NCBI RefSeq assembly: GCF_003590855.1
Contig: NZ_QYUP01000201.1
Coordinates: forward strand, 1-40,404
DNA: 40,404 nucleotides
Origin: Massilia cavernae
GTDB lineage: Bacteria; Pseudomonadota; Gammaproteobacteria; Burkholderiales; Burkholderiaceae_D
Direction: 5' to 3'
This document shows, one piece after another, positions 1-6,794 of this stretch. Both the position numbers and the translations under genes were made by a program. Position 1 is the stretch's first letter, and each line of letters opens with the position of its first letter. The notes below the pieces were generated by a model. The model ran no database searches. It had not been told where the DNA came from and worked only from the letters and a program-made list of their open reading frames with translations.

Positions 1-131
1 AGTGCTACGCCGCGCATTTACTGGCGATCCGATCATGCCAGCTGCGTAGCGGCCGAACAGTTAACAATCGCATTCAATACCATGGCCCGAAGCGCAAACT
101 GACCGCCCAGAAGAGGGAGAAGGCACAGTTC

Positions 132-336
132 ATGACTATCTTCATCAACGGAAAACAAAGGCGGGTACGTCGTCCGGTCCTGATCGATGGCCTGGATCCC
201 GATGAGTTCTACTTGCGAAATGCCGATTCGATCGCGCTGCATCAAGACGGCCTGGGAATGCATAGCTGAGGCCGAACAAGGCGACATCGCGTTCACCGAT
301 GCGGATGACGCGGATTGCTTTGGCCATTCAGGCTGA
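132..336 (+). pseudogene. small conserved-looking protein gene with a frameshift
   Basis: A 45-codon frame opens at an ATG behind a purine-rich RBS (GGGAGAAGG, about 8 nt upstream) and reads MTIFINGKQRRVRRPVLIDG, then DPDEFYLRNADSIALHQDG. It stops soon afterwards. Near base 253 the neighbouring frame continues sensibly as WECIAEAEQGDIAFTDADD and stops at 336, so one base seems to be missing and the original product would be about 68 residues. The layout (short basic N-terminus, an RNAD-LHQ-G-WE core, an acidic tail) resembles small uncharacterised proteins I associate with Oxalobacteraceae, but that is recollection only. No function is known to me. Nothing recognisable lies at 1-131. Confidence 0.4.
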
Positions 337-430
337 ACAGTTACCTGTTCGCTTTGTTGAGTTAAGCCACATAACGGGTCGACGAAGGTTTGTAACGACC
401 TCGACCGGTCCAAAAACGATGGAGAGCATT

Positions 431-1954
431 ATGAAACTTCGAGACTTGCGTATCGGGCTGAGGCTCTGCCTTGGGATTGGATTGATCGTATCGATCTTCA
501 CCATTTCTCACGCAATCAGCGGCTGGTTAAGCGCAGAGAGAATCGCGACACGACGATAGTCACGCTTAACGCATCGAATGACAAGCCAAGCACATTGGCA
601 ATAAAAGTGCTTTGTACGAAGTCGCATTACCATTCGGAACCTCGGCCTTTATAGTGAGCTGGCGCTTGTACAAAGCGAGGTTACCAAGATCCCGGCGCTG
701 CATCAGCGCTATGGAGATGCAAAGAAAAAACTGAATGCAATGGTTCTTGATGAGGAAGAAAAGGCGATTTTCAGGGAAATTACAAAACTTGAAAATGAAA
801 TCCAGGCGCCATTGGTCAAGGTAATTGAGCTTGCCTTGGATTCCGATACGCCGGCTGCGGCCAAACTCATTGCCGATAGGTTCGATCCCCTGAGCGGCAG
901 GACGAAACAAATGGACCGCCTGGTCAAGCACCAAGAGAAAACTTCGGGGCATTCATTCAAGATGCGGCAGTCACGGCGGCGCGCCTGACCGAGTCGTTCG
1001 TGGTAGTCAGTGTCGTCACCATCGCTTTTGCAGGACTGATCGGCTGGGCTCTTACCCGCAGTATCACCTCGCCACTTTCAGGCGCCTTGCAAGTCGCCAG
1101 AAGAGTCGCCGAAGGCGAGCTGTCTTTTGGCCGAGAAGTAACCGGCAAAGACGAAATCAGCGAACTTCTTCTTGCACTAAAAAATATGACTGCCAGCTTG
1201 GCCCATATCGTCATCGATGTGCGCAATGGTACCGAAACCATCAGCCTGGCATCCAGGGAAATTGCTTCTGGAAATGCTGACTTGTCTTCTCGAACTGAAG
1301 CGCAAGCGGGTGCCATCGAGGAACCGCTTCGTCTATGGAACAGATCACCGTCATGGTGAGACAGAATGCGGGAAATGCCACACAGGCCACCAAACCGCCC
1401 AATCAGCATCCCGCCAGGCGGTTGAAGGGGGCGAGGTCGTTGCAAAGGTCGTCGCCACGATGAAACTGATTCGGGAATGCTCAACCAGAATTTTGACATT
1501 ATCGGTGTCATTGACGGGATTGCTTTCCAAACCAATATTCTGGCATTGAATGCCGCAGTGGAAGCTGCGCATGCGGAGCAGGGGACGCGGTTTCGCGGTG
1601 GTTGCTTCAGAAGTGCGTAGCCTCCAAGCGAGCAGCCGAGGCTGCGCAAGAAATCAAACTTCTTATTAGTGATTCAGTTGAGAAAGTGGAGGAAGGTAGC
1701 CGCCTGGTCGATTGCGCCGGCAATACAATGAGTCAAATTGTTCAGTCGATCCAGCACGTCGCTACCATCATGTCGGAGATTACTGTCGCGAGCCAGGAAC
1801 AAAGTTCCGGCATCGAGGAAATGGACCGCGCAATACGGCAGATGGATGAAATGACACTGCAAAATGCTGCGCTCGTCGAAGAGGCTGCGGCGGCTGCATC
1901 CAGCATGCAAGATCAGGCAGAAAAGCTCAAACAAACTGTTGACCAGTGCGTGCC
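431..1954 (+). pseudogene. methyl-accepting chemotaxis protein, multiply frameshifted and truncated by an IS
   Basis: The start (MKLRDLRIGLRLCLGIGL, followed by a hydrophobic segment) is typical of chemoreceptor N-termini. The rest is spread over three frames. A periplasmic four-helix-type domain lies at about 630-935 (RNLGLYSELALVQSEVTK onward). A second membrane segment and HAMP lie at about 985-1130 (TIAFAGLIGWALTRSI), and the signalling hairpin at about 1500-1600 ([19 protein letters not shown]). The C-terminal methylation helix runs from about 1620 to the IS (SSGIEEMDRAIRQMDEMT). Frame changes are needed near 535-625, 940, 1323, about 1400, about 1490 and about 1600, so no full-length receptor can be made. 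The last few residues of the family are missing because the insertion sequence begins there. An intact copy would sense a ligand and signal to CheA/CheW. Confidence 0.85.
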
Positions 1955-2009
1955 TATAGTGGATCCACAATTTGAGACAGTGACTACGGGGTAGTTTAAG
2001 CTGTCGTCC
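1955..2009 (+). repeat. left inverted repeat of the IS3-family element
   Basis: Reads inward TATAGTGGATCCA, then ends in AGTTTAAGCTGTC. It matches the reverse complement of the right end (TAAAGTGGACCCAT ... AGTTTAAGCTGTGTCC) with several mismatches and a small gap. Confidence 0.7.
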
Positions 2010-2027
2010 TCGAAAGGATGGCAGCAA

Positions 2028-2318
2028 ATGGGTGAAGCAAAGAAACGCAAGGTGCATACGGCCGAATTCAAGGCGAAGGTAGGCCTGGAGGCGGTGCGCG
2101 GGGTGAAGACGATCACGGAAATCGCACAGACGTACGGTGTGCATCCGCAACTGGTCGGACAGTGGAAGAAGGAGATTTTGGAATCTGCCGGCGCTCTGTT
2201 CGAGACCAAGCGGGGCCCCAAACCGACCGAGGTCAAGAGCGGCGAGGATCGGCTGTACGGCGAGATCGGCCGGCTGAAGATGGAGAATGACTGGCTTAAA
2301 AAAAAGTTGGGGGAGTGA
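2028..2318 (+). CDS. IS3-family transposase OrfA (helix-turn-helix)
   Basis: A 96-residue basic protein. It has the OrfA helix-turn-helix (FKAKVGLEAVRGVKTITEIA, then YGVHPQLVGQWKKEIL, about residues 14-50) and a C-terminal leucine-zipper-like helix (GRLKMENDWLKKKLGE) that pairs OrfA with the fusion transposase. An AAAGGA RBS lies 8 nt before the ATG. The gene ends four bases inside orfB, in a different frame. OrfA alone usually binds the terminal repeats and represses transposition; the frameshift fusion with OrfB is the active enzyme. Confidence 0.92.
   Translation: MGEAKKRKVHTAEFKAKVGLEAVRGVKTITEIAQTYGVHPQLVGQWKKEILESAGALFETKRGPKPTEVKSGEDRLYGEIGRLKMENDWLKKKLGE
2298..2306 (+). other. programmed -1 frameshift site (A8-G)
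   Basis: A run of eight A followed by G near the end of orfA contains the A-AAA-AAG slippery heptamer in the orfA frame (2300-2306). Slippage by -1 leads straight into the orfB frame, as in other IS3-family elements, giving an OrfAB fusion. Confidence 0.75.
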
Positions 2319-3226
2319 GCCTTGATGCCAGGATGGGCTGGGTCGACGGTGCCGATGAGCTGCCCCTGAGCCGGCAATGCGAACTGGCGGAAGTGCCGCG
2401 CGCGACGGTGTACCGGCGGCTCGCCGCCAAGGTGCCGGAGGATGCAGGTGCGGAGGACTTGCTGCTGTGCCGGCTGATCGATGAGGAATACACGAACAGG
2501 CCGTTCTATGGCAGCCGGCGCATGGTGGTGTTTTTGCGCGCAGCGGGCCGCGTTGTCAACCGCAAGCGGGTACAGCGCCTGATGCGCAGCATGGGACTGG
2601 CGGGCATGGCGCCCGGACCGAACACCAGCAAGGCACATCCTCGGCACAAGGTCTACCCGTACCTGCTGCGGGGTGTACCGGTCACGCGGCCGAACCAGGT
2701 GTGGAGCACGGACATAACCTATCTAAGGCTGGCGCGCGGCTTCGCCTACCTGGTGGCCGTGATTGACTGGTACAGCCGCAAGGTGCTGTCCTGGCGGCTC
2801 AGCAACAGCATGGATGCTTCGTTCTGCGTGGACTGCCTGGAGGACGCCCTGCGCGAGCATGGCAGGCCCGAGGTGTTCAATAGCGACCAGGGCTCGCAGT
2901 TCACGAGCGCGGCCTTCACGGACGTTCTCAAGCGCGAAGGCGTGGCCATCAGCATGGATGGACGCGGACGGGCCTTGGACAACATTTTCGTCGAGCGATT
3001 GTGGCGCAACGTGAAGCACGAGGATGTGTACTTGAAGGGCTATGCCAACATGGCGGAGCTGATGGTGGGACTGGCGCAATACTTCGCGTTCTACAACGCC
3101 GAGCGACCGCACCAGTCCCTTGGCTACAAGACGCCGGCCAGCGTCTATCGCAGTGGAATCGGCGGCGGAGCGTTGATCGTCGACAAGTACGGCAGCGCTG
3201 AAGTGGCGGCGCCCGAAACCGCGTGA
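2315..3226 (+). CDS. IS3-family transposase OrfB (DDE integrase core)
   Basis: 303 residues, with a GTG as first possible start inside the orfA stop, so expression is probably as an OrfAB fusion. An HTH_21-like region (YTNRPFYGSRRMVVFLRAAG) is followed by the rve core. The core has the first Asp in VWSTDITYLR, the second Asp in FNSDQGSQFTS, and the Glu in the family position DNIFVERLWRNVKHEDVY, with the typical ERPHQSLGYKTPASVY tail. All three catalytic acids are present and the frame is open, so the element may still be active. Confidence 0.93.
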   Translation: MSLDARMGWVDGADELPLSRQCELAEVPRATVYRRLAAKVPEDAGAEDLLLCRLIDEEYTNRPFYGSRRMVVFLRAAGRVVNRKRVQRLMRSMGLAGMAPGPNTSKAHPRHKVYPYLLRGVPVTRPNQVWSTDITYLRLARGFAYLVAVIDWYSRKVLSWRLSNSMDASFCVDCLEDALREHGRPEVFNSDQGSQFTSAAFTDVLKREGVAISMDGRGRALDNIFVERLWRNVKHEDVYLKGYANMAELMVGLAQYFAFYNAERPHQSLGYKTPASVYRSGIGGGALIVDKYGSAEVAAPETA

Positions 3227-3325
3227 CCGCAGCAGGCCATGCCGGCGGCGGCCCCTGGAGGATGAAGCCCTCCAGCGGCAAGGAAGTAGGATCACGGGGC
3301 AGCGCCGACCAGCTGCAGCGGTGGA

Positions 3326-3378
3326 AACGGACACAGCTTAAACTCGCTGAAAGATTGTCTTGACCGATGGGTCCACTT
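3326..3378 (-). repeat. right inverted repeat of the IS3-family element
   Basis: The reverse complement begins TAAAGTGGACCCATCGGTC and contains AGTTTAAGCTGTGTCC, matching the left end imperfectly. About 100 bp of non-coding IS sequence separates it from the orfB stop. Confidence 0.7.
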
Positions 3379-3384
3379 TAGGGC

Positions 3385-4245
3385 CTAAGTCATCGGCAGC
3401 GGTGTCGTACGGACAAAAATTCCCATATATGCAGCAACCGCCTCGGGATATTGATGCTGAGGTCCGTGGCCGGCACTCGGATAAGTGAGCAACTGCAGCG
3501 TCGGCAATTGGCCGCTGAGTGCATACCAGTTCTCCACAGGGAAGATGATGTCGTGATCGCCCCCGATATGCAACACTGGCATTGTCGTATGTTTCAACAT
3601 TTCTAAAATGGCATCCGCCGGAAACACAGGGTTGGATGGCTTGTTACCGAGGTTCTCGGCTGCCCAAGCGACTGGTACTGGAGGGCTGCGTCCCTCGCTC
3701 CGAGCAGCCAAGCGCGCGGACGAGCGAAGCGCTGCGGCGCGGCTCGACGCCGATGCTGGCTCGAAGAACAGGATGGTTTCATGCTCGATCGTGTAGTCGG
3801 GGATGACGGCGGTATCGTAAAACAGCTGTTCCGAAGCTTTGACCATCGGCCCAGGCGGCGTGGTGCCGATCAGGATCGCGTGGGTAACTCGCTGCGCATG
3901 TGCGGCCATGACAATCTGCGCCACCATGCCGCCGAGCGACCAGCCGCTGATAACGACATCTTGCAGGTCAAGTGCATCGATCAAGTCGCTGGCATCCTGT
4001 GCCATATCAACCGGATTCATCGACTTGGTTCCGCTGGACAGCCCGATGCCGCTGTAGTCAAAGCTTATGACGCGAAAGCCATTGGCAGCGAGCGCATCAA
4101 GGAACGCGGGATCCCATATATCCATCGTCCCACGAAAACGCGCGCACAAAACGATTGGGCGTCCCTCGCCGATTGAACGGTAGGCTAAGGTACGGCCCTT
4201 CGATTCGACAGTTTGATTGGGGGAATTGACGGCACTTGTGCTCAT
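3385..4245 (-). CDS. alpha/beta hydrolase
   Basis: 286 residues from the ATG chosen because an AGGAG lies 7 nt upstream (MSTSAVNSPNQTVESKGRTL). The fold shows a nucleophile elbow GWSLGG, an acid in GGDHDIIFP and a histidine in AGHGPQHQYP, so the catalytic triad is complete. The canonical HG oxyanion motif is replaced by CARFRGTMD. The substrate is unknown. The frame stays open upstream to 4353, so a longer product carrying about 36 residues of a truncated isochorismatase-like protein at its N-terminus is possible. It ends only a few bases from the IS right end. The stumps upstream suggest it is the survivor of an operon of oxidoreductase, cysteine hydrolase and hydrolase genes. Confidence 0.82.
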   Translation of the reverse strand: MSTSAVNSPNQTVESKGRTLAYRSIGEGRPIVLCARFRGTMDIWDPAFLDALAANGFRVISFDYSGIGLSSGTKSMNPVDMAQDASDLIDALDLQDVVISGWSLGGMVAQIVMAAHAQRVTHAILIGTTPPGPMVKASEQLFYDTAVIPDYTIEHETILFFEPASASSRAAALRSSARLAARSEGRSPPVPVAWAAENLGNKPSNPVFPADAILEMLKHTTMPVLHIGGDHDIIFPVENWYALSGQLPTLQLLTYPSAGHGPQHQYPEAVAAYMGIFVRTTPLPMT

Positions 4246-4249
4246 TGAA

Positions 4250-4353
4250 ATCTCCTGGATTGAAAGTTCGGCAGCGCTGAGAAAGTCGTTGTAGGGGTCG
4301 ATGAACAGCGAGGCAGTGTCGCCCTTGGTGTTCCGATTCGAAATTTCGTGCAT
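4250..4353 (-). pseudogene. isochorismatase-like cysteine hydrolase, N-terminal stump fused in frame to the hydrolase
   Basis: Starts at an ATG with AAGGAG 7 nt upstream and reads KGDTASLFIDPYNDFLSA. This matches the N-terminus of the intact cysteine hydrolase at 29.8 kb (KGRTALLFVDPYNDFLAD), including the first catalytic Asp. After about 28 residues the similarity stops and the frame runs through the leader of the downstream hydrolase. The rest of the gene (about 180 codons with the Lys and Cys of the triad) has been deleted. Confidence 0.7.
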
Positions 4354-4379
4354 GATGCTTCTCCTTGAAGTTTCGGACG

Positions 4380-4612
4380 CCATGCCCTATTTTTACGCAT
4401 GGCATTACCAAAGCAATATCACCATTCGCGTCGATGCGGATGAAGGTGTCCGGAGCGAATGGCGTGGCAATCATCGCTGGCCTGCCCGCCACTACAGGAT
4501 CTGTCTGCGCGCTAACACAGAAGCCGACCAGTGATCGACCTTTGCCCAGGCTGGCACCGAGAAAAATGGGCCACGATTTACCGGCGATGGTAATGTTGTC
4601 GTGTTCACCCAT
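4380..4612 (-). pseudogene. molybdopterin oxidoreductase large subunit, N-terminal remnant
   Basis: The segment FAPDTFIRIDANGDIALVMP, followed by CVKIGHGV, parallels FKPDAFIRIAPNGTVTLIMP and FVEMGQGV of the IorB-like protein encoded near 21.7 kb. The preceding LGASLGKGRSLVGFCVSAQ parallels the Tat signal region there. Only about 75 of some 720 residues survive, then the sequence passes directly into the isochorismatase stump. It is therefore a deletion scar rather than a gene. Confidence 0.7.
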
Positions 4613-5013
4613 CGGTGGCTCCTATCAACACGGTGAGCAAGGTTTGCGAAGCCGCCTTTATGCCTGCACGAATATGGTTAAGTATGGCGGTCTCGACTAA
4701 ATGAATGGGGAACAATTAAAGTGTAGGGGAGGCGCGTGTGATGAGTGAGTAAATCGTTGTTAACCCGTATAAATCGGACCTCATGGCAGTGCTGCCGCGA
4801 GACGTCCCCCCATCGCGCTCAACAACGAGTCCCCACGCGTGTGGAATTCGTCGCAGACAGCAGGGCCAACGCTGTTTAGATCAATGTGCCGACACAGCGT
4901 GCAGGCCATCACTCGCTGATGTAGTGAAAACGTTGGGCCGCGCGCTTCGACGCTCGGTCGGCAAACTTAGCATGCAAAGTCAGCGTGGAGGCAGCGGCCA
5001 TTCCCGATGCAAC
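4613..5013. other. 400-bp stretch without a gene
   Basis: Between the decayed Mo-oxidoreductase stump and the aldehyde dehydrogenase-like gene. Apart from the direct-repeat motif at 4759-4776 I see no convincing coding sequence; short open frames here lack RBSs and family features. Confidence 0.5.
4759..4776 (-). promoter_or_regulatory. direct-repeat operator candidate (site 1)
   Basis: Read toward the downstream minus-strand genes it is CGATTTATACGGGTTAAC: half-sites ATTTAT and GTTAAC, 10 bp apart. It matches 15 of 18 positions of the site in front of the lipase operon (CGATTTACAAGGATTAAC). It lies about 150 bp upstream of the oxidoreductase/isochorismatase stump locus. A binding protein is inferred, not shown. 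Confidence 0.5.
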
Positions 5014-6417
5014 TCACAGGGGCAATGCTTTCGAGAAGCGCTGGATCATTCGATACCTGGCGTCCCCGTCTCCTTCGGCATAGGAAGCACGCCATTTTGA
5101 ATCAACAGCCCCAGCGAAGTCGTTGTGGGCGATGCGCGTGCCCTCACCGCCCGCGATCATGCAAAGGAGGTCATCCAGGTCCGCGTCCTCAGGATCAGCA
5201 AAGATGGAGACCATGGCTTGCCCAGTCAATTCCTTCGCCGCCTCCAGCAATTGTTCGGCTGTAGCGCATCGCACCAGCAATGCGACAGGTCCGCTCATCC
5301 CTGCCGCGAGCCGCGGTTGCGCAAGCAAGGTCGCAGCATCTGTTTCGAATACGACCGCCTGAGCGGCCCACGTGCCGCAAGCTACTTCACCCTCACCAAT
5401 GCGTTCAACGCCGCCATTGACAAGGAAACGGGTAAGGCTCTGCATATAGTCAGCGTGGGCACTTGGCGTGAGAAAACCGAACGTGGCAGCGCAAATGGCG
5501 TCCACTAACGCCTCACGCATGTCGACAAACCCCTCGCAATCGACTGCGAACAGTACTGTGGCGCGTGAAGCCAGCTGCCCCGATGCATCGTTTGCTTGCG
5601 CAGCGAACTTCCTGGCGATATTTTCGGCGCGTGCGTTGAGCGCATATGGCAGGATGAATACTGGATTAACATCGCCTTCCTGCAAAAATACTTGTATGTC
5701 GGAGTTTCCGGCGCGGGCTGCGGCAGCCTGCGTAGCGTAATGATTTGGACTGGGGGATGCAATTGCCGAGATCGAATGCCCACTCAACAACGCACGGATG
5801 CCAGTATCATCCCCTCCCAAAAGCATGGAAAAGACGCCGTCGGGCAAACCTGTTTCGGCGATGCCGGCCTGTAGCGCACGTCCCAGCAGTTCCGATATGC
5901 CCGGGAGACCCGGGTCGGCAACCGCGATGACCGCGCAGCCTGCAGCTAAGGCATTGAGGGTGAAGGTACCGGCCACTGAAACGGACATTGAAATCCGGTT
6001 GCTTCCAAACACGACGATTGTCCCCAACCCCAGCCTTGTCGGCATTGAAAACCGTGCACGCAGGGCCGCGGCGATGCAACGATACTCGTCAGCCAGACCG
6101 GAAAGTTCAGCTGCGGCCCTTTCAGCAGTCACTCCGGTTTCGAGCATCATCCGTGCGGCTAACTGCACCTCGATCCGTTTCATGTGGTATGCGACCGACT
6201 CCATGAAATCCGCCCGTTGCGCCAGGCGCACTTGAGAGGCAACGAGCGCGGCGCCTTGCGCGAGTGTGCAAGCCAGCTCGGCATCCTCCGGCCCAGCGCT
6301 ACGATAACCAGGCTCCAGCTGCATGCAGCCGACGGGATCGACAGCGTGTATCAGGCGCCCCCGGCCGCGAACGTCATACCTTCCAATAATCAAATTGCCT
6401 GTTAGCTCGGTTTTCAT
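5014..6417 (-). CDS. aldehyde dehydrogenase-like protein without catalytic residues (pseudoenzyme candidate)
   Basis: 467 residues from the ATG that fits the family start (MKTELTGNLIIG); an in-frame ATG at 6465 would add 16 residues. It aligns end to end with the intact 2,5-dioxovalerate (alpha-ketoglutarate semialdehyde) dehydrogenase at 32.7 kb, for example LGLGTIVVFGSNRISMSVSV against [19 protein letters not shown], and ISELLGRALQAGIAETGLPD. Every hallmark is changed. The cofactor Lys (VVVKAH) is Val166, the general-base Glu (YAEMSSINP) is Gln246, the nucleophile Cys (SGQFCTNPG) is Ala283 (SGQLASRAT), the GFTGS loop is IASPSP, and the DEIFG motif is AAGMSG. The frame is nevertheless open throughout. 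Oxidoreductase activity is therefore very unlikely; a binding, sensing or decoy role, or an early pseudogene, are the options. It is divergent from a winged-helix/NB-ARC regulator and has a direct-repeat operator candidate before its start. Confidence 0.8.
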   Translation of the reverse strand: MKTELTGNLIIGRYDVRGRGRLIHAVDPVGCMQLEPGYRSAGPEDAELACTLAQGAALVASQVRLAQRADFMESVAYHMKRIEVQLAARMMLETGVTAERAAAELSGLADEYRCIAAALRARFSMPTRLGLGTIVVFGSNRISMSVSVAGTFTLNALAAGCAVIAVADPGLPGISELLGRALQAGIAETGLPDGVFSMLLGGDDTGIRALLSGHSISAIASPSPNHYATQAAAARAGNSDIQVFLQEGDVNPVFILPYALNARAENIARKFAAQANDASGQLASRATVLFAVDCEGFVDMREALVDAICAATFGFLTPSAHADYMQSLTRFLVNGGVERIGEGEVACGTWAAQAVVFETDAATLLAQPRLAAGMSGPVALLVRCATAEQLLEAAKELTGQAMVSIFADPEDADLDDLLCMIAGGEGTRIAHNDFAGAVDSKWRASYAEGDGDARYRMIQRFSKALPL

Positions 6418-6794
6418 TGACCAAGGGCCTCGCGAGAATGCAGAATGGTACAGATCGTTCGTCATTGTATGAACCGTTGGTCACAAGGGTGAATAAAATG
6501 TTGTAAAGCCTTGTAAACCAACTGTGCGAAGAGTCGCGCGCCGCCGCAATGTGTCGACAGGCAGCCTGAACGATTAGATTTTCCTTGGCGCATTGAATGC
6601 GAACCCGCTGATGTCGTCCCGGTAAAGGAGTAGTGACACTTAGCGAATATCGACTTACCGTGTGTCAGCATGTCGTCTATGATTTCACTATTCAAACGGC
6701 TTAATGCAAACACTCGCCGAACTGCAGTCCGGTTATTTAAGTCGGATTTCCAACACAGGAATCGCAGCCAAAGCGCACGAACCGGAAAGTAACG
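6418..6794. promoter_or_regulatory. divergent intergenic region between the dead dehydrogenase and the regulator
   Basis: About 330-380 bp that must hold both promoters. Beside the direct repeat at 6503-6519 I see AT-rich stretches near the regulator (GGTTATTTAAGTCGG at about 6730) but no clear -35/-10 pair. No gene is apparent. Confidence 0.45.
6503..6519 (-). promoter_or_regulatory. direct-repeat operator candidate (site 2)
   Basis: On the plus strand TTGTAAAGCC is followed immediately by TTGTAAACCA, a 10-bp direct repeat. Read toward the dehydrogenase-like gene it is GGTTTACAAGGCTTTAC, with half-sites GTTTAC and CTTTAC. It starts 38 bp before the alternative ATG (6465) and 86 bp before the preferred one. 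It is adjacent to the divergent regulator whose winged-helix domain belongs to the class that binds tandem half-sites. Confidence 0.55.

Larger units (their letters stand above)
1955..3378 (+). mobile_element. IS3-family insertion sequence, about 1.4 kb, apparently complete
   Basis: Two overlapping genes (orfA, and orfB in the -1 frame) lie between imperfect inverted repeats of about 50 bp. The length, the orfA HTH, the DDE-type orfB and the slippery A8-G sequence at the overlap are all diagnostic of the IS3 family. The element interrupts the chemoreceptor gene on its left; no receptor sequence continues on its right, where a minus-strand hydrolase ends within a few bases. A convincing 3-4 bp target duplication is not visible, because the terminal bases (CCTATAGTGG and CCTAAAGTGG read inward) are too similar to fix the exact ends. 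This suggests a deletion or recombination after insertion. Confidence 0.85.

Noticed and set aside
1955..3384. Target-site duplication around the IS
   Set aside because: CCTA occurs near both ends but is part of the repeat similarity itself; the boundaries cannot be fixed by eye.
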